This document shows, piece after piece, positions 34,401-45,297 of a DNA stretch of 64,000 nucleotides (its first letter is position 1; every line of letters begins with the position of its first letter). The notes beneath the pieces were generated by a model. It saw only the letters and a program-made list of their open reading frames with translations, was not told the origin of the DNA and ran no database searches. The stretch is from contig MU006219.1 in NCBI GenBank assembly GCA_010093685.1, forward strand, positions 515,531-579,530, read 5' to 3'. The position numbers were made by a program, and so were the translations under genes. Source of the stretch: Ophiobolus disseminans. Lineage: Eukaryota > Ascomycota > Dothideomycetes > Pleosporales > Phaeosphaeriaceae.

Positions 34401-35002
34401 GCCGAGCACCCCGGCCCTCCATGCAGAATTTGCAGTGATAGTGACAAGGAATATGCCTTTGGTCTTGTGGAGGATCTGGCGGTATCCTGGCTCCCGTATT
34501 CCAGCAATGCGATCGACGAAGACTTCGGTGCCGATTCCATCAATCACAACATCGCGCATCCGCTGCCCGTGTCCCGAAGTGGAGTTTTATTTCTCGATCC
34601 CCCTCCTCTTACCGTCTCTCTCCTCGAACACTCATCGTCAACTCGTTTGCTAGTTTGAGCAGTAGCTATATTGCGTGGAATGCGTTGCGATCGAGGACAA
34701 TACTGTATCAGACAAGATGCTAGTATCCTAGCTAAGCGGAGAGCGTCTGGCTATTGTTTTGAGACCTGAAAAACTGTACGGGATCGAGTGTTAAGCATCT
34801 ACATAGAGAAGAAAGAGTTGAGCACTGATGCACTTTGCCATTCCTGAAGAGCCTATATAACCGGTTAAACAACCTTCCAAAGACCGCAGTCATTGTTGTC
34901 TTTATACCACGTCGCACATCTCTCAAACTTTCCGTGCACCGCTTCCCTGCGAATACTCCCTCAATAATCCGCGTATCCCACGATAGCGGTCCTGCGTTTC
35001 TC

Positions 35003-35065
35003 TCACATCTTCGCCTTCTTGCCCGCCGCACCCGCGCCCACTTCGATAGCTTTCCTCTTGCCTTT
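35003..35065 (-). other. In-frame basic tail beyond the TAG stop of member 4
   Basis: Twenty sense codons directly after the TAG at 35066-35068, ending at TGA 35003-35005, with two Lys/Arg clusters resembling a bipartite nuclear signal. Could be reached by a 36-base intron (too short to be comfortable), by readthrough, or be a relic after a nonsense mutation. Confidence 0.5.
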
Positions 35066-35941
35066 CTAAGTAACCTCGATCGTCTGCGCCTTGGCCCGGA
35101 CGTTTTCAATCTGCTTGTGCTTGTCGCTCGCCTCTTTTCTTGCCGCTACCGTTTCGCCTTTTGTCTCCTTCAGCTCCTTCTCAAGCGCCTTGATTCTCGC
35201 CTCGGCCGTGTCAGCGCGGGTCGTGACTTCGGACTTCTCTCGGGCCAGACGTGTGAGTTGATCATCGAAAGACTGTCTGACCTGTTCCCTCTCTCGTGCT
35301 AGAGCTTTGTTGTGATCTTGGTGCAGTGTTGTGATCTGCTGCTCGGCTTTGTCGGCTCGTTGCTTTTCTTGTTGACGGCTTGCTTCAGAGGCTTGGAGCT
35401 GCTCGTTCAGGCTGGCCAGTGTCTTCATGATGTGGTCATAGGTTGTCGCTGGCGGAGCATCCGCGTTGGAGCTGTTGGTCGTCATGCCCGAGATCGCTTC
35501 TGAAACGACGTCTTTAGGAATGCTTTTCACTCTTCTCTTCGGTCTCATGCAATCCTTCCCAGTGTCGTACTCCGCCTCGGGGATGCCTACTCGCGTCCGT
35601 TCCAATCCGTCTCGGGTGAAGTTGAAGGGATAGGCAAGGAACTTGGGGCTGATGGGAGAAGCACTGTTGGTTTTTGTTTGAGCGGAAAGTCGTAAAAAGG
35701 CACTGCTATGATGTATGATATAGTTCATGAGTGCGACGCTGTATGCCAACCCTGTCGGTAACTCCTCGAGATCATTAGGAAAAATGTGCGGAGTTGAGGA
35801 GAGCTTTGCAAGAGGCCACGTTCGCGGGCCTTTGATGTCCCAATTACTGTTCGTTTGCTTGATGTTGTCGTGGAGTGTTGTTGGATCCCAAGAGAATGCA
35901 CCAGTGTAAAGTGATGGCTCCGGAACATAGGATTGTCCCAT
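35066..35941 (-). CDS. Coiled-coil protein, member 4 of the cluster
   Basis: Not a known family. ATG at 35941 (MGQSYVPEP) is preferred over an upstream Met at 36025 because it aligns with member 2 (both reach YTG-x-FS-x-x-P-x-TL soon after the start). 291 residues. The N-terminal block includes GPRTWPLAKL and an ISPKFLAYPFNF element; residues ~160-290 are coiled coil (EASRQQEKQRADKAEQQ, then Ala/Glu/Arg heptads). The frame stops at TAG 35066-35068, but the same frame continues for 20 codons to TGA 35003 with a basic tail (KGKRKA ... GKKAKM) like those of members 2 and 3. Confidence 0.65.
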   Translation of the reverse strand: MGQSYVPEPSLYTGAFSWDPTTLHDNIKQTNSNWDIKGPRTWPLAKLSSTPHIFPNDLEELPTGLAYSVALMNYIIHHSSAFLRLSAQTKTNSASPISPKFLAYPFNFTRDGLERTRVGIPEAEYDTGKDCMRPKRRVKSIPKDVVSEAISGMTTNSSNADAPPATTYDHIMKTLASLNEQLQASEASRQQEKQRADKAEQQITTLHQDHNKALAREREQVRQSFDDQLTRLAREKSEVTTRADTAEARIKALEKELKETKGETVAARKEASDKHKQIENVRAKAQTIEVT

Positions 35942-36144
35942 GAGGATGGGTTTTGGTTGAAAGATAGGATTTGTCGTCGAAGAAGAGTCGCTGTAAAGTA
36001 ATGAAGGTTGTAGGGAAGGTAGCACTCAGTGTTTGTTGCGGGCACAGTCCTTATCGACATTCCAACTTCACCACTCACTAGTACATGCCATGGAATCTCA
36101 CCTGCGACACCAGATCCTGTGTCTCAACAATATACAATCACTCA

Positions 36145-38338
36145 CTACGCCTTGTCACCAAACCCACCGCCAATCTCTTTTATCCTCCCCTCCAGCCTTG
36201 GCGCAATCGCCTTCGTCCAATTGACCTGAAACTCCTTAGTCTCCAACTCATCGCACGCATTAGGGCTATTCTTCAGCCCCGCCAGTCTCCACCACTTGCG
36301 CATAACCTTCCTTACAACCTCCTTCTGCCTCTCATTGAACCTAATCGGCACACTGTCATCGTACATCGGGCCATCGTCCTCATCTTCGTCCGCGTCCGGA
36401 TCCTCTTCGTCGCCCTCAGTCTGGTGTGCCGTGTCTCGCACGACGCGATCGACGCTCGGTGGCTGCGGAGGTCCTGCGGTGGTGGGTGATGTGGGTGAGG
36501 CGTCGTGGAAGTTGTGTTTGTGGTTCTTTTCGAGGTTGGTTTGGATAGATGTGAATCTGTTATTCATGGATGGGCCCATGCGTTTCCAACGACCGAGCAC
36601 CTTGAGTGACATGAAGTACTGGCGGAGGATGGTGGATATGAGGACGCCATTTTCTTCTGAGACAATCTCTTTGGCGACACCGCCTTCTTCTTCGATGAGG
36701 AGAGATGTGTAGCCATCTGCAAACGAGTTAGCGGTGCCTTAATGGACGATAGAGCAACGTAGATTACCTTTGCCGCGGCCCATGTACCCGCGAGTTGCGA
36801 GTACGTACTCCCGCTCCATATCTATCGGCTCGTCGTTAACCAGGACATTGCCTATCCTTGAGCGTGGTGGTTTAGAATAGTCGGCCTCGAAACTGATGTT
36901 GGATACTTGAGGGAATCTTCCTTCCAGCGCTGGGTAGTTGCTGACACCGTTCTCGAGAGCCCCGAAAATTGCCTTTCCAGTGACCTTTAGGACTACAACG
37001 GGGTCTTCGAATGGGAAGCAGTTGACGATATCCCGTAGCTTCAACACACCTGGAGGATAAATCTGATCTCCACGAATTGTCCCAGCCGCCATTATACAAC
37101 AATCTGCGTTGTAGTAGTACCTCATCAGATCGCACACAAAGTTTCCGATATTGCTCTCTCTCGTCCTGACCGTCGTAAATCTGGCGTCCAGCGGCGCAGC
37201 AGTGTATCCAATCGGCTTGTCTAGCCTCTTGCGAATGTCCTGTGTCTGCTCATCCACCAAGGCCAGAGCCGTCGGGTCCTCAGGTATGCTACTGACGATG
37301 TCACGCCGTGTGATCTTAAAGTCCCATCCCTTGCCTTCTGGTTTGCGCCATGCTTCAACATGTGAGAGCTGCTTGAAGTCTGTTCCCGAGCGCAGGACGT
37401 GCGTGCCGTTGACGTGTGAATAGTTGTAGTAGTGATCGTGGCCACCTAGGATGATGTCGATCAGGTCACCTCCTGTGTTCGCCGCCAACTTGTTGTCGTT
37501 TGGTTCTCGTTGGTGGGATACACACACAATTATTTCAGCGCCCTGCTCCTTTAGCCCGGGTATCAGTTCCTTCGCAGTTGCACTCGCGCTCTTGTATATG
37601 ATGTCAGGTGGCAGAGAGTTGATGGTATCCAGCCACTCCCTCTCGGCCAGCCCAATCACACCGACTTTGACACCGTTTGACGCTGTGAGCATCACCGTCT
37701 TTTGTGCGTTGCCAAGAGGTACACCTTCGCCGAGCGCGGGGTCCAGCACGTTGGCTAGGAGCCAGGGGAAGTTGCACTTCGCGGTGAGATACCGGTATTG
37801 CCTGACACCAAAGTCAAGGTCATGGTTCTGTGAAGATTTGGTCAGCCGCAGCTCGTACAATCGAGAGACAGTAGCTTACGCCTACGCAGGATACGTCTGT
37901 GCCGATGTTGTTTAGGACGGGAACCATGTGTTTGCCTTGATACTGACGTCAGCTTGATTCACCATTCCAAAATAGATGTTCCTGGACATCTCCGGCTCAC
38001 TGACCCTTGGTGATGCTGCTCTCGATGCTGGGGTTGAAGGCATCTCCAGAAAAGAAGGTAAGGACCTTTGGCTGCCCTTCAAACCGCTCATTGTCTCTGT
38101 AGTAATTCACCAACGTCTGGAATCTTGCATAACCACCCACAGGTTCTCGTGAACCGGCTTCGACATGGTAGACGTCGTTGTAGTGTAGGAAGCGAAGGTC
38201 GGGCGGGGAATCTGAAACCCCACTTGCTGGCGAAGCGATGAGTTGCTCGTCTGCTGACGGCGCTTTTGTGGGTGTCATTACGATGTGCTTGAGTGTCTCC
38301 AGCTCCAGTCGCAGAATTGAGGGGGTGCCAATGTCCAA
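36145..38338 (-). CDS. 5'-nucleotidase/2',3'-cyclic phosphodiesterase-type metallophosphoesterase
   Basis: Four exons on the minus strand: 38338-38005, 37935-37880, 37827-36768, 36716-36145; 673 residues from the first Met, 653 from the Met at 38278. All introns are GT-AG (69, 52 and 51 bases). The calcineurin-like metal site is complete: LHYNDVYHVEA (Asp, His), FFSGDAFNPS, the NHD of NHDLDFG, CVSHQR and GGHDHYYN. The C-terminal substrate domain of 5'-nucleotidases follows (RESNIGNFVCDLMRYYYNAD, GTIRGDQIYPPG, FPFEDPVVVLKVTG). No clear signal peptide or membrane anchor, so probably cytosolic. The last exon adds an acidic, fungal-specific extension. Nucleotide or phosphate-ester hydrolysis is inferred from the family. 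Confidence 0.9.
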
Positions 38339-38857
38339 GTGTTTGTGTCTTTTATTTGGGCGGTGTGTGACTGCATCAGCTCGTTCAGCGGCGATTCAGG
38401 GTCCAGCTTCAATTATTGGATGTGACCAACCATGTGTGACGATTTACCAAAATCATATGCAGGGTCGAACAGGGATCCGGAGCTTCAATGACAGTGGAAC
38501 AAGAAGCTGTGCGTCGACGTCAGCCACTCAGTCCACAAACTCACATGTACAAATCGCAATATATTTGTGCACAAGCTATGTGCAACTAGGTAGAAGATTC
38601 CACCAGCGTGTGGATGCAGAAACCGTCCAATACACAGTATTTCCAATCGCTACGCCTTTCCAATCGTGATTCATCAGTTGCGATACGCCAAATCCAATGT
38701 GCGCCGCGAAATCCGCAAACCAAATGCAGAGCCAGGAAGCTTAAAGGGCATTCCATCCATCCCAAAGATTCAGCTTAGCCTTGCCCTTGCCTTTTGGACC
38801 AGGCCTAACCCTAGAGCCATCTAGAGTCGATGAACGCCTTGAACTCCTTCCTAATTC

Positions 38858-40969
38858 CTATTGCCTACTGCTTCCAGGCCGTTTCGTCTTCGTTTTCGCG
38901 TGATGTTCCTTGCACTCGTCGCTGCAGAACCATTTTGTCCTCCCGACGGGCGCCTTGTCAAGATTCACGCAAGCGAGATGGAACCATTCGCGAGGGCAGT
39001 CGTCGTTGTCGCATGCTACCATGTTGCCGTACGATACTTCGTTGCAGTAGCAGTACCGCGGCTCATCGCCGTCTTCGTCCGACTCTACCTCTTGGTATTC
39101 GTTTTCCTGGTCTGGGGCTATCGAGCTTGTGGCGGAGGAAGGTGGGTTCGATTTTGCGTTCGGGGCGGGCTTTACTGCTGGCGAAGCAAGGACTGTGTTA
39201 GACGTCGGTGGTACGTGCTTCTTGTGCCCTCGTTTAGCTACAGAGCCGGTTGTAGTGCTGTTGTTCTCAGACGATGTGTTGGAATTAGAGTTGTTTGCGT
39301 TCCGCGTGCTCCGACTGCGTGCCATGGCAACCTCAGGATAGGACCCTGCCACCGGTGTCGCCGTCTTCGAGGCTCGACCGGCCCTGGACATTAGCGTCGC
39401 TGGCACGGGCATGTCGATATCCATGCTTTCCGGCTCCTGCTGGATGTGCTCTTCTTGTTTCATCACCATCGGTTCGAACGGCTGAGCCGCGTCCATGATG
39501 TCTTTCGGCGTTGGCGCACGCTGCACAAGATTGTTGTCGCGAACGATACCCGCAGCGTGCTCGAGCTCAGCTATTGCGTTGCTGCTGGCAACTTGCTGGA
39601 CCGAGTGGGAGGACGATGGCCGGCGGCCAATAGCTTCATGGGCGGTGGCTGACACGACCGAGTTCGCAATCGAGTTCTTCCTGGCGCGTGCGGATAACGG
39701 ACGGTCCGATGCGCCCGCAATGGTCTTGTTGATCGCGAAGTTCGCTGCCAGAGGGGAGGATGCCAGAGGCGGCGAATATGGCGGTAGCTGGTTCTTGCGC
39801 TGGGCTGGCACAGGAGGCGCTCTGGGTTTGCGCTTCGGCGCTGCGCCATTCTCGAGTGCTGGAGTAGCTCTTGGGCTCGACCCAGCGCGTCCACCACCGC
39901 CTCCTACAGCCTTCAGCGCGCCGCTCAGCGATCTTTCCATGGGAGGGGCCGCTAGGGTCGCAGCCGCGAGGGCCTTCTCCGTCTTCTTTCGCTTGCTGTG
40001 TGGCGCGGCGCCATTGCTCGATATGCCCAGCCCTACGTTGCGCGTATCCGTGGGCTGTGTGTCCGCGGGCAGTGGCTTCCTCTTCTGCGGCTTCTTGGCG
40101 GGCCGGTCGTCGAAGTCTGAATCGACCTGGTGGTGCCGGCTGCGCTTGTTGGCCTGCATCGCCTCGCGACGCGCTTCGCTTTTGGCGGCTATCGAGTCTA
40201 CGTCATGCACGTGCTGTGCGGCCGCCGCCAGATTGTTAGCAGCAGCCACTTCGCGGCGCTGCCGCTCGTGTGTCGTGCTGCCCTTCTTCTTCTCTTCCTT
40301 GTCTGCGTAGGCCCAGTGGGCGAGACTGCCGTACCGCGCTTCGTCGCTGATCTCGCTGTCGAGCTGGGAGTACGAGTGGTGCATGCGCATGAGGCCCTTG
40401 TCCGTGGTCACCTTGGTCGCTTGCAGCACGACCAGTTTCTCGTCGAGGGTGGGGATGATCTGCGCGACGAGGATGCGCAGGCGGTAGAAGAGCTGGCGCT
40501 TGCGCACCTCGGCGGCTTGCTCTTCGGTCGAGAGGGCGTCGAAGCTCTGCATTTCAGGGTGGTCAGTCACGGCAGCTGGCTCAGAATGGCGGCCCAGGCT
40601 TACACTCAGGGTGCTGTCCTCTCCGCTCGCACTCGGGTGCCCATGGCGCGACTGTGCTTTGGTGGTGGTGGGCAGCTGGGCAATGTCGTCGAGCAGCTCC
40701 TTCAGCACCTGCTCGGGGTCGTGGAGCTTGGCCTCGACCTCCTTGAACATGGAGAAGTGCTTGATGACCTCCTTGGGCAGGGCGTCGACGGCGCCCGTAA
40801 AGTGCGTGAGGGCGGGCAGGAAGCCCGGCGCGCTGTTGGCGGCTTCCGGCGTCTGTTCGAGCCCGTTGGCGGCGAGTCTGCCGGCGAATGTGCGCGCATA
40901 GTAGTTTGTGGGCCGCACGGTGGCTCGGCCCTGTCTGGTGGACGTTCGGGTGCCCGTTGTGGGAGGCAT
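38858..40969 (-). CDS. ING-family PHD-finger protein (histone-modifying complex subunit)
   Basis: ATG at 40969 (MPPTTGTRTS). The frame is open to the end, but a canonical 57-base intron at 40603-40547 (GTAAGC donor, CTGAC branch, TGCAG acceptor) is divisible by three and hides inside it; with it removed the protein is 684 residues. N-terminal ING helix region: DALPKEVIKHFSMFKEVEAK and FYRLRILVAQIIPTLDEKL, then a Lys-rich, low-complexity middle with nuclear signals (AKKPQKRK), and a C-terminal PHD finger (CYCNEVSYGNMVACDNDDC, WFHLACVNL, WFCSDEC), which in this family reads H3K4me3. Likely subunit of an HAT or Rpd3-type HDAC complex (Yng/Pho23 relatives); which one is unresolved. Confidence 0.88.
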   Translation of the reverse strand: MPPTTGTRTSTRQGRATVRPTNYYARTFAGRLAANGLEQTPEAANSAPGFLPALTHFTGAVDALPKEVIKHFSMFKEVEAKLHDPEQVLKELLDDIAQLPTTTKAQSRHGHPSASGEDSTLSVSLGRHSEPAAVTDHPEMQSFDALSTEEQAAEVRKRQLFYRLRILVAQIIPTLDEKLVVLQATKVTTDKGLMRMHHSYSQLDSEISDEARYGSLAHWAYADKEEKKKGSTTHERQRREVAAANNLAAAAQHVHDVDSIAAKSEARREAMQANKRSRHHQVDSDFDDRPAKKPQKRKPLPADTQPTDTRNVGLGISSNGAAPHSKRKKTEKALAAATLAAPPMERSLSGALKAVGGGGGRAGSSPRATPALENGAAPKRKPRAPPVPAQRKNQLPPYSPPLASSPLAANFAINKTIAGASDRPLSARARKNSIANSVVSATAHEAIGRRPSSSHSVQQVASSNAIAELEHAAGIVRDNNLVQRAPTPKDIMDAAQPFEPMVMKQEEHIQQEPESMDIDMPVPATLMSRAGRASKTATPVAGSYPEVAMARSRSTRNANNSNSNTSSENNSTTTGSVAKRGHKKHVPPTSNTVLASPAVKPAPNAKSNPPSSATSSIAPDQENEYQEVESDEDGDEPRYCYCNEVSYGNMVACDNDDCPREWFHLACVNLDKAPVGRTKWFCSDECKEHHAKTKTKRPGSSRQ

Positions 40970-42591
40970 GACGGCGCAACGAGCGCGGAGCTGGCGGTGG
41001 AGCCGACGGCGGGCGCGCTCAGGGCAATGCGGAGTTGGCAGAAGGGTGGTGGGAGGTAGTAATGTTGTGTAGGCGCATCTCAAGCGGTGAGCTGGCGTTT
41101 GCGTGCGTAGGCACGAATTTGCGCGTGTACCGAAGCGTGGACGAGGACGAGCGTCACTTGCTCCTGCCGCGCCAGGTGTTGACGAAACTCACGTGCATGT
41201 GCAGCCCAAGCGGCATCGGCGCTAGATTAGCGCGGTGCCGACGCCAACCGTGGCGAAGACACCCACCAGACCCCCTCGACGAGCCAGCCCCTGGACAGAC
41301 GGCACCACACCCAAATCTTGTTAACCCGTCTTCCCCCATCATGAAAGTGTCTCTAGTCACGTGAGGTGGGCCTGATGTAGTGGAGAAAGTACACGGCAGG
41401 TGAACGTAGAGATACTCCCATCCGAAGGGGCTCAAACTGCACACCTCGTTCGACGCAGGGTTTCCAGAGACCTGGTAGCATCGAGACAGCGGCTACCAGC
41501 TCCGAGCCGTCTGTACGTGAAGATAGCGGGAGGCCCCATTTCCATGCAGATGGGACGAGCACTGTTCTCTTGGGACGCAGCTCTTTGAACAGTGAGTAAA
41601 GCAAGACCTCGTAGTTGGAACTGGCCATGTTGACAGCAGTCAGATAGGTGTGGCGGTCAAAGCTCGCAGCACAAGAGCGCTTTGATACATCCGCGGAGTT
41701 GGGTTGGGTGTTGTCACGATGCTTGGCGGCGAGAGGACCCAACCTGTCCCGGCGCTGGATGGCGGTAGGAAGTAGGTATGGGCGACTGGAGCAGTTCCGG
41801 CTGCCCTACGTGATGCTTTAAGGGTACGTAGGCGGTGTATAGTGGCATTTCCAGACGTGCAATGTGTAGACACGCCACTGGGAACTCATGCTCGAAGCCA
41901 GCGTATTCGTAGCCAGCAACAGCCTTACCCAGGACGATCTGAGCTGCGAACGGTTTGTCATATTCTTTGGGTCATCATCAGCGTCGTACTACGAGACTTC
42001 ACCATCCTCATGCTAGCTGTCACATATTTTGTTGGTCCTGCTCATGGCCAGCCGTCCGGCTTCCTCCGTCCCTATCACGTTGCAACTGCCTGTTTGGCCT
42101 CATTTAATTGCCGTCTTCGGTGTGCGCATGCCCTCAAACAATCTCCCGCATGTTTGAAGCCCAGTGTGGTGCAAATGATGCGCCCCACTCGCTCTGATTG
42201 TCGGGTACTTCCCCCGCAACGTTCTGGCATGGCATTGCTCAAGCTGCCCTACGACTGTTCCTATCTAAGAGCTTGGGGTCATACAGAGCCTGCAGGGACA
42301 CTGGCGTGGCATACGCTCGACGACGAACGACTGCCTTGCCCCACGGTCTTTAGGCGGGACAGCGCTCGCGGTGAAGCACAATAGCATTCAATTGGGTGCG
42401 ATAACCAGGCTGAAAGGGCACCGGGCAGCCGTGCGTTGTATTGTGCGTCAATGAGGTGAATCACGACAATAGCAGGATGGAGTTGGTTCCTATTCTTCGG
42501 TCACAAGGGGTCGTCGGGCCAAACGCTCCATAGTCACCTCGACTTCACCTCAATAGAGCGCCGCCTGGCGCAGACGCACCGCCCTCGGCCG
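40970..42591. other. Intergenic, no recognised gene
   Basis: About 1.6 kb between two divergently transcribed nuclear-protein genes. Short frames present but none with coding character. Confidence 0.5.
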
Positions 42592-42598
42592 TATAAAA
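42592..42598 (+). promoter_or_regulatory. Probable TATA box of the Lys-rich nuclear protein gene
   Basis: TATAAAA followed by a CT-rich stretch, 157 bases before the ATG at 42755, in line with many highly expressed ascomycete promoters. Confidence 0.5.
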
Positions 42599-42754
42599 CT
42601 CCTCCTCCGCTCACCTCCCTCCAGATCCCCAACCACACTTCGCCCTCGACTCCGCCAGTACAGCTCAACTAGCCGCTATCCAGACTCTTCTCACTATCCC
42701 TTATTCCGGTATATTGCTGAGCCCCTCTGCCCCTCCCCTCAATCTCCTCTCAAC

Positions 42755-43699
42755 ATGTCCACTGCGACTATGACCAACACCGCCAGTACACCTCAACTGA
42801 GTCGGGGCAAGGACGCGATGAGTATCTCCAACATCCTCACTGACGACGGCGCCGCGGCTCTCGACGTCATCAACAACGCCGTTGCGCTGGCCCCTCCCTC
42901 CACTCCGGTCAAGGAAGGTGCGAAGGTGGAAGAACTCACCCCATCGCCGGACAGCGTCATGTCGGACGTCGCGCTGACTGCCGGCGCCGACGAGTCCGAC
43001 GACATCGAAGACGTGCCCGACTGCGACCGCGAGTTCATATGCAAGAACGACGAGACGTCCCGTTGCCTCACTGGTCAATACACCAAGGACCTGTCGCGCA
43101 AGGTCATCTCTGACCACTTCGGCCGCAACAAGGCGTGCACCCGCGATATCACCGACTGGCCCCTCTTCTGCCGCAAGCACTATCAGCGCGCCACCTACAA
43201 CAAGGAGCTCTGGCAGATCCGCAAGCTCAACCTCATCCACCGCCAGTTCGGCGTCATCGAGGAGCAGTTCCCGGGCACAACCTACGACATCCACTTCAAG
43301 AAGTCCGAAGAGGCTCGCCTCAACGAGTACTCTCGCAAGGTCGCCTCTGGCTGGTCCGATGAGGATGCCTCCAACGCCGTGGCTCCCACCGAGAAGAAGG
43401 CCTTTGAGGCACCCGTCAAGATCTTGCGCGAGCTTGACCTGGACCTGGGTAAGAACAAGAGCATCGAAGAGGTCAAGACCGTCGTCGAGCGCATCCTCGA
43501 GATGATCACCGACAAGGCCACGGAGCAGGTTCCCTCTATCGAGTTCCTTCCCAACCTCCCCGGCAAGACCCTATCGCCCAAGAAGAAGAGCCCTCTCAAG
43601 AAGGTCCCCAAGACCCCCACCCCTAAGAAGGCTCGCGCTCCCAAGACCACTCCTGGCCGCCTCTCCGCCAAGGGCTCCGTCAAGAAGCCTGGCTTATAG
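42755..43699 (+). CDS. Lys-rich nuclear protein of the fungal HFGRNKxCT type, function unknown
   Basis: Single exon, 314 residues. A central Cys/His-containing block (REFICKNDETSRCLTGQYT, SDHFGRNKACT, PLFCRKHYQRATYNKELW) is conserved-looking and resembles a family of uncharacterised fungal nuclear proteins with the HFGRNKxCT signature; the spaced Cys/His residues could bind zinc. The N-terminus is acidic and Pro/Ser-rich; the C-terminus is a Lys/Pro/Thr-rich tail (KKSPLKKVPKTPTPKKARAP) like chromatin proteins. Strong C-ending codon bias and a TATA box suggest high expression. Family recall is from memory and the role is unknown. Confidence 0.75.
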   Translation: MSTATMTNTASTPQLSRGKDAMSISNILTDDGAAALDVINNAVALAPPSTPVKEGAKVEELTPSPDSVMSDVALTAGADESDDIEDVPDCDREFICKNDETSRCLTGQYTKDLSRKVISDHFGRNKACTRDITDWPLFCRKHYQRATYNKELWQIRKLNLIHRQFGVIEEQFPGTTYDIHFKKSEEARLNEYSRKVASGWSDEDASNAVAPTEKKAFEAPVKILRELDLDLGKNKSIEEVKTVVERILEMITDKATEQVPSIEFLPNLPGKTLSPKKKSPLKKVPKTPTPKKARAPKTTPGRLSAKGSVKKPGL

Positions 43700-44409
43700 G
43701 TGTAGGCCGATCGACCTCTGCCCCTCTAGTGCATCGCTTGTGGTGACGGCTACCACGACGCGACGTTTGTACCAGCTCTAGCCGACCAGTCTGACACGAT
43801 CATGGTCCCGATACCCCAGTTTCATCTATTCACACCGCGTTTGTCCCAAGACGACACGCCGCTCCGCTAGACGCCGCATACTGTGTTGGTATCGCTTGCA
43901 AGGTGCTACAACTCTGTCTCGCCTCTCGGCGCGTTAGACATTGCGCCTCGCAGCTTTGCGGAGCACGATGACTTCATCTCTTTATTTTCTTCTTTGTTTG
44001 CATGTTAGGCTCGCTTGAAACCTGGTTTCCATGCTGTGGCATGGATTGGTCGTGGGATATACCCCTCATCTTCAAGATGATACCTTGCATTTCTATGTCT
44101 CACCAGTAGACATTGGCGTACGGGTTTACAAGTTGATTTCTCAGTATGGATGCATGTCAGGGATCGGACCATTTGTGGATCGTTGTCAGAACAAAACATA
44201 GAAATCGAATTGCATATTACAAAAACGCGTCCTCTGAGCATGTAAACCGTGATATCCCTTACCTAAGTGGTGGCTGCAGAAGAAGCAACGCGCTCTCACG
44301 TGCCTGCCCCGCACCTTCCTCACCACCTGGGCAATCGCCACCCATCCTCAGCTGCAGTCTCAGCTCGCCATCCTCGCTCGACGCCGTTCTTCTCACCGTG
44401 ACAATCAAC
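43700..44409. other. Intergenic, no recognised gene
   Basis: 3' flank of the Lys-rich protein gene and promoter of the 2EXR gene; no gene supported. Confidence 0.5.
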
Positions 44410-45271
44410 ATGTCCTTCACTGGCCTGCCAAAGGAGATTCGCCTCCAAATATGGACACTTGCATACTTTGCAGAGCCGCCTCGGCTCGTCGCATTGCGAA
44501 CCAAGCCGCACGACGAGAGCCACGATGAGAAGTGGTTTTGCCCGCGCTACTCTCCGAGCCCAGCACCCATGGTCGTCAACATTTGTCATGAAGCTCGTGC
44601 AGAAGTAAGCAAATCTCATGTACGAATTGCGTGTGAGACCAACACTAACTTTATGCACCCACCTCCAGGCCTACTACCAAGCACGCAAAGCCGGACATGT
44701 TATTCGACATCACATCGGACCACTCTTCGTTCCACCTCAGCAGCTAGCACAGTTCACAGAAGAGTACTACTTCCGTTTCGACGCTGATACCCTCTATCTG
44801 CCACTGGAGGACCAACACGTCAAGCACTTCGACGACTCGCCTGAAGTTGGGTTACTATCGCATTTCCATAAAGCTGTTAATCTTGACACGTCAAAGCTGC
44901 AGAGTATCGCAATCACGAGAGTCATCTGGTGCGGGTATCACGACGGCAGTTTGTCGAATACCTTGCGAGACTTTGCCAGCATTTCTCGACTTATCATGAT
45001 GGTTCCAGAAGAAGTGGAGCAAGACGAGGCACGAAAAGCATTGTTTGTGCGAGCATCGCGCAGGATTGCTTCGCTTTATCGCTTCGACTCGGCAAATCGA
45101 TCACCAGAGTTGACACAGTTGATCGCTATCAGTGTGGACTTTGCTAGGCTTGAGCGGGGCCAGCTAGCGATCCTACCAAAGCACACATGGGAACACTGGA
45201 GTAGTTTGGGCAGTACGTGGACGGTAATGGACGGACCAGAACAGTTTTATGAGTCGATGAGCGGGGTGTAA
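44410..45271 (+). CDS. 2EXR-domain protein
   Basis: Two exons, 44410-44604 and 44669-45271, intron 64 bases (GTAAGC ... CTAAC ... CTCCAG), 265 residues. The N-terminus FTGLPKEIRLQIWTLAYFAEPP is the F-box-like 2EXR signature, followed by PMVVNICHEARAE, the usual helix after it. The rest is an unannotated alpha/beta region. These proteins are abundant in filamentous ascomycetes and mostly uncharacterised. The gene ends only 26 bases before the 3' end of the convergent UstYa-like gene. Confidence 0.82.
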
Positions 45272-45297
45272 GAAGTCTAGCTACACGAATGTGCGGA

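Noticed and set aside
39495..41059. Long plus-strand frames opposite the ING/PHD gene
   Set aside because: GC-rich shadow frames; the minus strand has ING helices and a PHD finger.
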